From: Candidatus Poseidonia alphae
GTDB taxonomy: Archaea > Thermoplasmatota > Poseidoniia > Poseidoniales > Poseidoniaceae
Length of the DNA: 15,660 bases
Reading direction: 5' to 3'
Assembly: GCA_002505405.1 (NCBI GenBank)
Contig: DAVD01000025.1
Span: 3,045-18,704 of the forward strand
Shown here: piece after piece, positions 15,523-15,660 of the stretch
How the letters are laid out: every line of letters starts with the position of its first letter
Position numbering within the stretch: the stretch's first letter is position 1
The notes under the pieces: generated by a model
The model's input: the letters and a program-made list of their open reading frames with translations, nothing else
Database searches by the model: none
What the model was told of the DNA's origin: nothing
Position numbers and translations under genes: made by a program

Positions 15523-15660
15523 TTATTCTGTCGAGTCGGTTTTACGCTTTGATACTTTGCCCGCTTTTAACGCAGGACGAATGTAGAGGATGTAGTAATG
15601 ACCGTACACAATAGGTCCAAGGGAGAAGCCAACAGCGAGCCCAATTCCCCATGCCGGTAG
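15523..15660 (-). CDS. C-terminal end of an uncharacterised membrane protein (partial)
   Basis: The last 45 codons of a minus-strand gene entering from the right edge and ending with TAA at 15523-15525. The visible part is one hydrophobic segment, LPAWGIGLAVGFSLGPIVYGHYY, then a basic tail ending KVSKRKTDSTE, consistent with a membrane protein whose C-terminus lies in the cytoplasm. It ends 9 nt before the NfeD-like gene and is probably the first or an earlier member of the same operon. Too little is visible to name a family. Confidence 0.7.
   Translation of the reverse strand, partial: LPAWGIGLAVGFSLGPIVYGHYYILYIRPALKAGKVSKRKTDSTE

Noticed and set aside
1..15660. CRISPR arrays, insertion sequences, integrase or phage genes
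   Set aside because: No regularly spaced direct repeats, transposase motifs or integrase-like proteins were seen on either strand.

Overview
The window looks like a piece of an uncultured marine euryarchaeon, most probably Marine Group II (Candidatus Poseidoniales). This is inferred from the gene mix. Two genes are strictly archaeal or archaeal/eukaryotic in type: the small (nuclease) subunit of the D-family DNA polymerase and the ribosome-rescue factor pelota. A third carries an archaeal type IV pilin N-terminal motif. They sit beside genes of bacterial flavour: formate-tetrahydrofolate ligase, PncC/CinA, and an NfeD-flotillin pair. Several starts have GGTG/GAGG Shine-Dalgarno-like sequences. 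No CRISPR array, transposase or phage gene was seen.

Layout. Positions 1-6899 (+) are the 3' part of one huge secreted-protein gene that is open at the left edge. It encodes right-handed beta-helix blocks, a CBM9/DOMON-like domain and cadherin/Ig-like domains. After these come a membrane segment with an Arg-Arg tail and then, in the same reading frame, an apparently complete type IV prepilin. Positions 6900-7057 form a densely structured intergenic region: three consecutive hairpins and a possible pseudoknot ending exactly at the next ATG. Positions 7058-7738 (+) encode a HAD phosphatase. It converges, with a 5-nt gap, on a minus-strand pair: pncC (9457-10149) followed by the PolD small subunit (7744-9390).

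A tRNA-Val(UAC) lies on the plus strand at 10231-10303. Immediately beyond it is the end of a minus-strand operon, fhs (13398-11683), pelA (11678-10614) and a 117-residue unknown (10657-10304). The fhs-pelA gap is 4 nt and pelA overlaps the unknown gene by 44 nt. The right end, also minus strand, is a tight operon: a partial membrane protein, an NfeD-like protein and a flotillin/SPFH protein, separated by 9 and 2 nt.

How the genes relate. Most of the window is housekeeping: DNA replication, ribosome rescue, one-carbon and NAD salvage metabolism, a tRNA, and membrane microdomain organisation. The exceptional item is the surface-protein gene. The order of its last two membrane segments would place a prepilin-peptidase site in a short cytoplasmic loop, so the gene could encode a giant adhesin and a pilin as one polyprotein. 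The structured RNA region directly after it is the second item worth following up.
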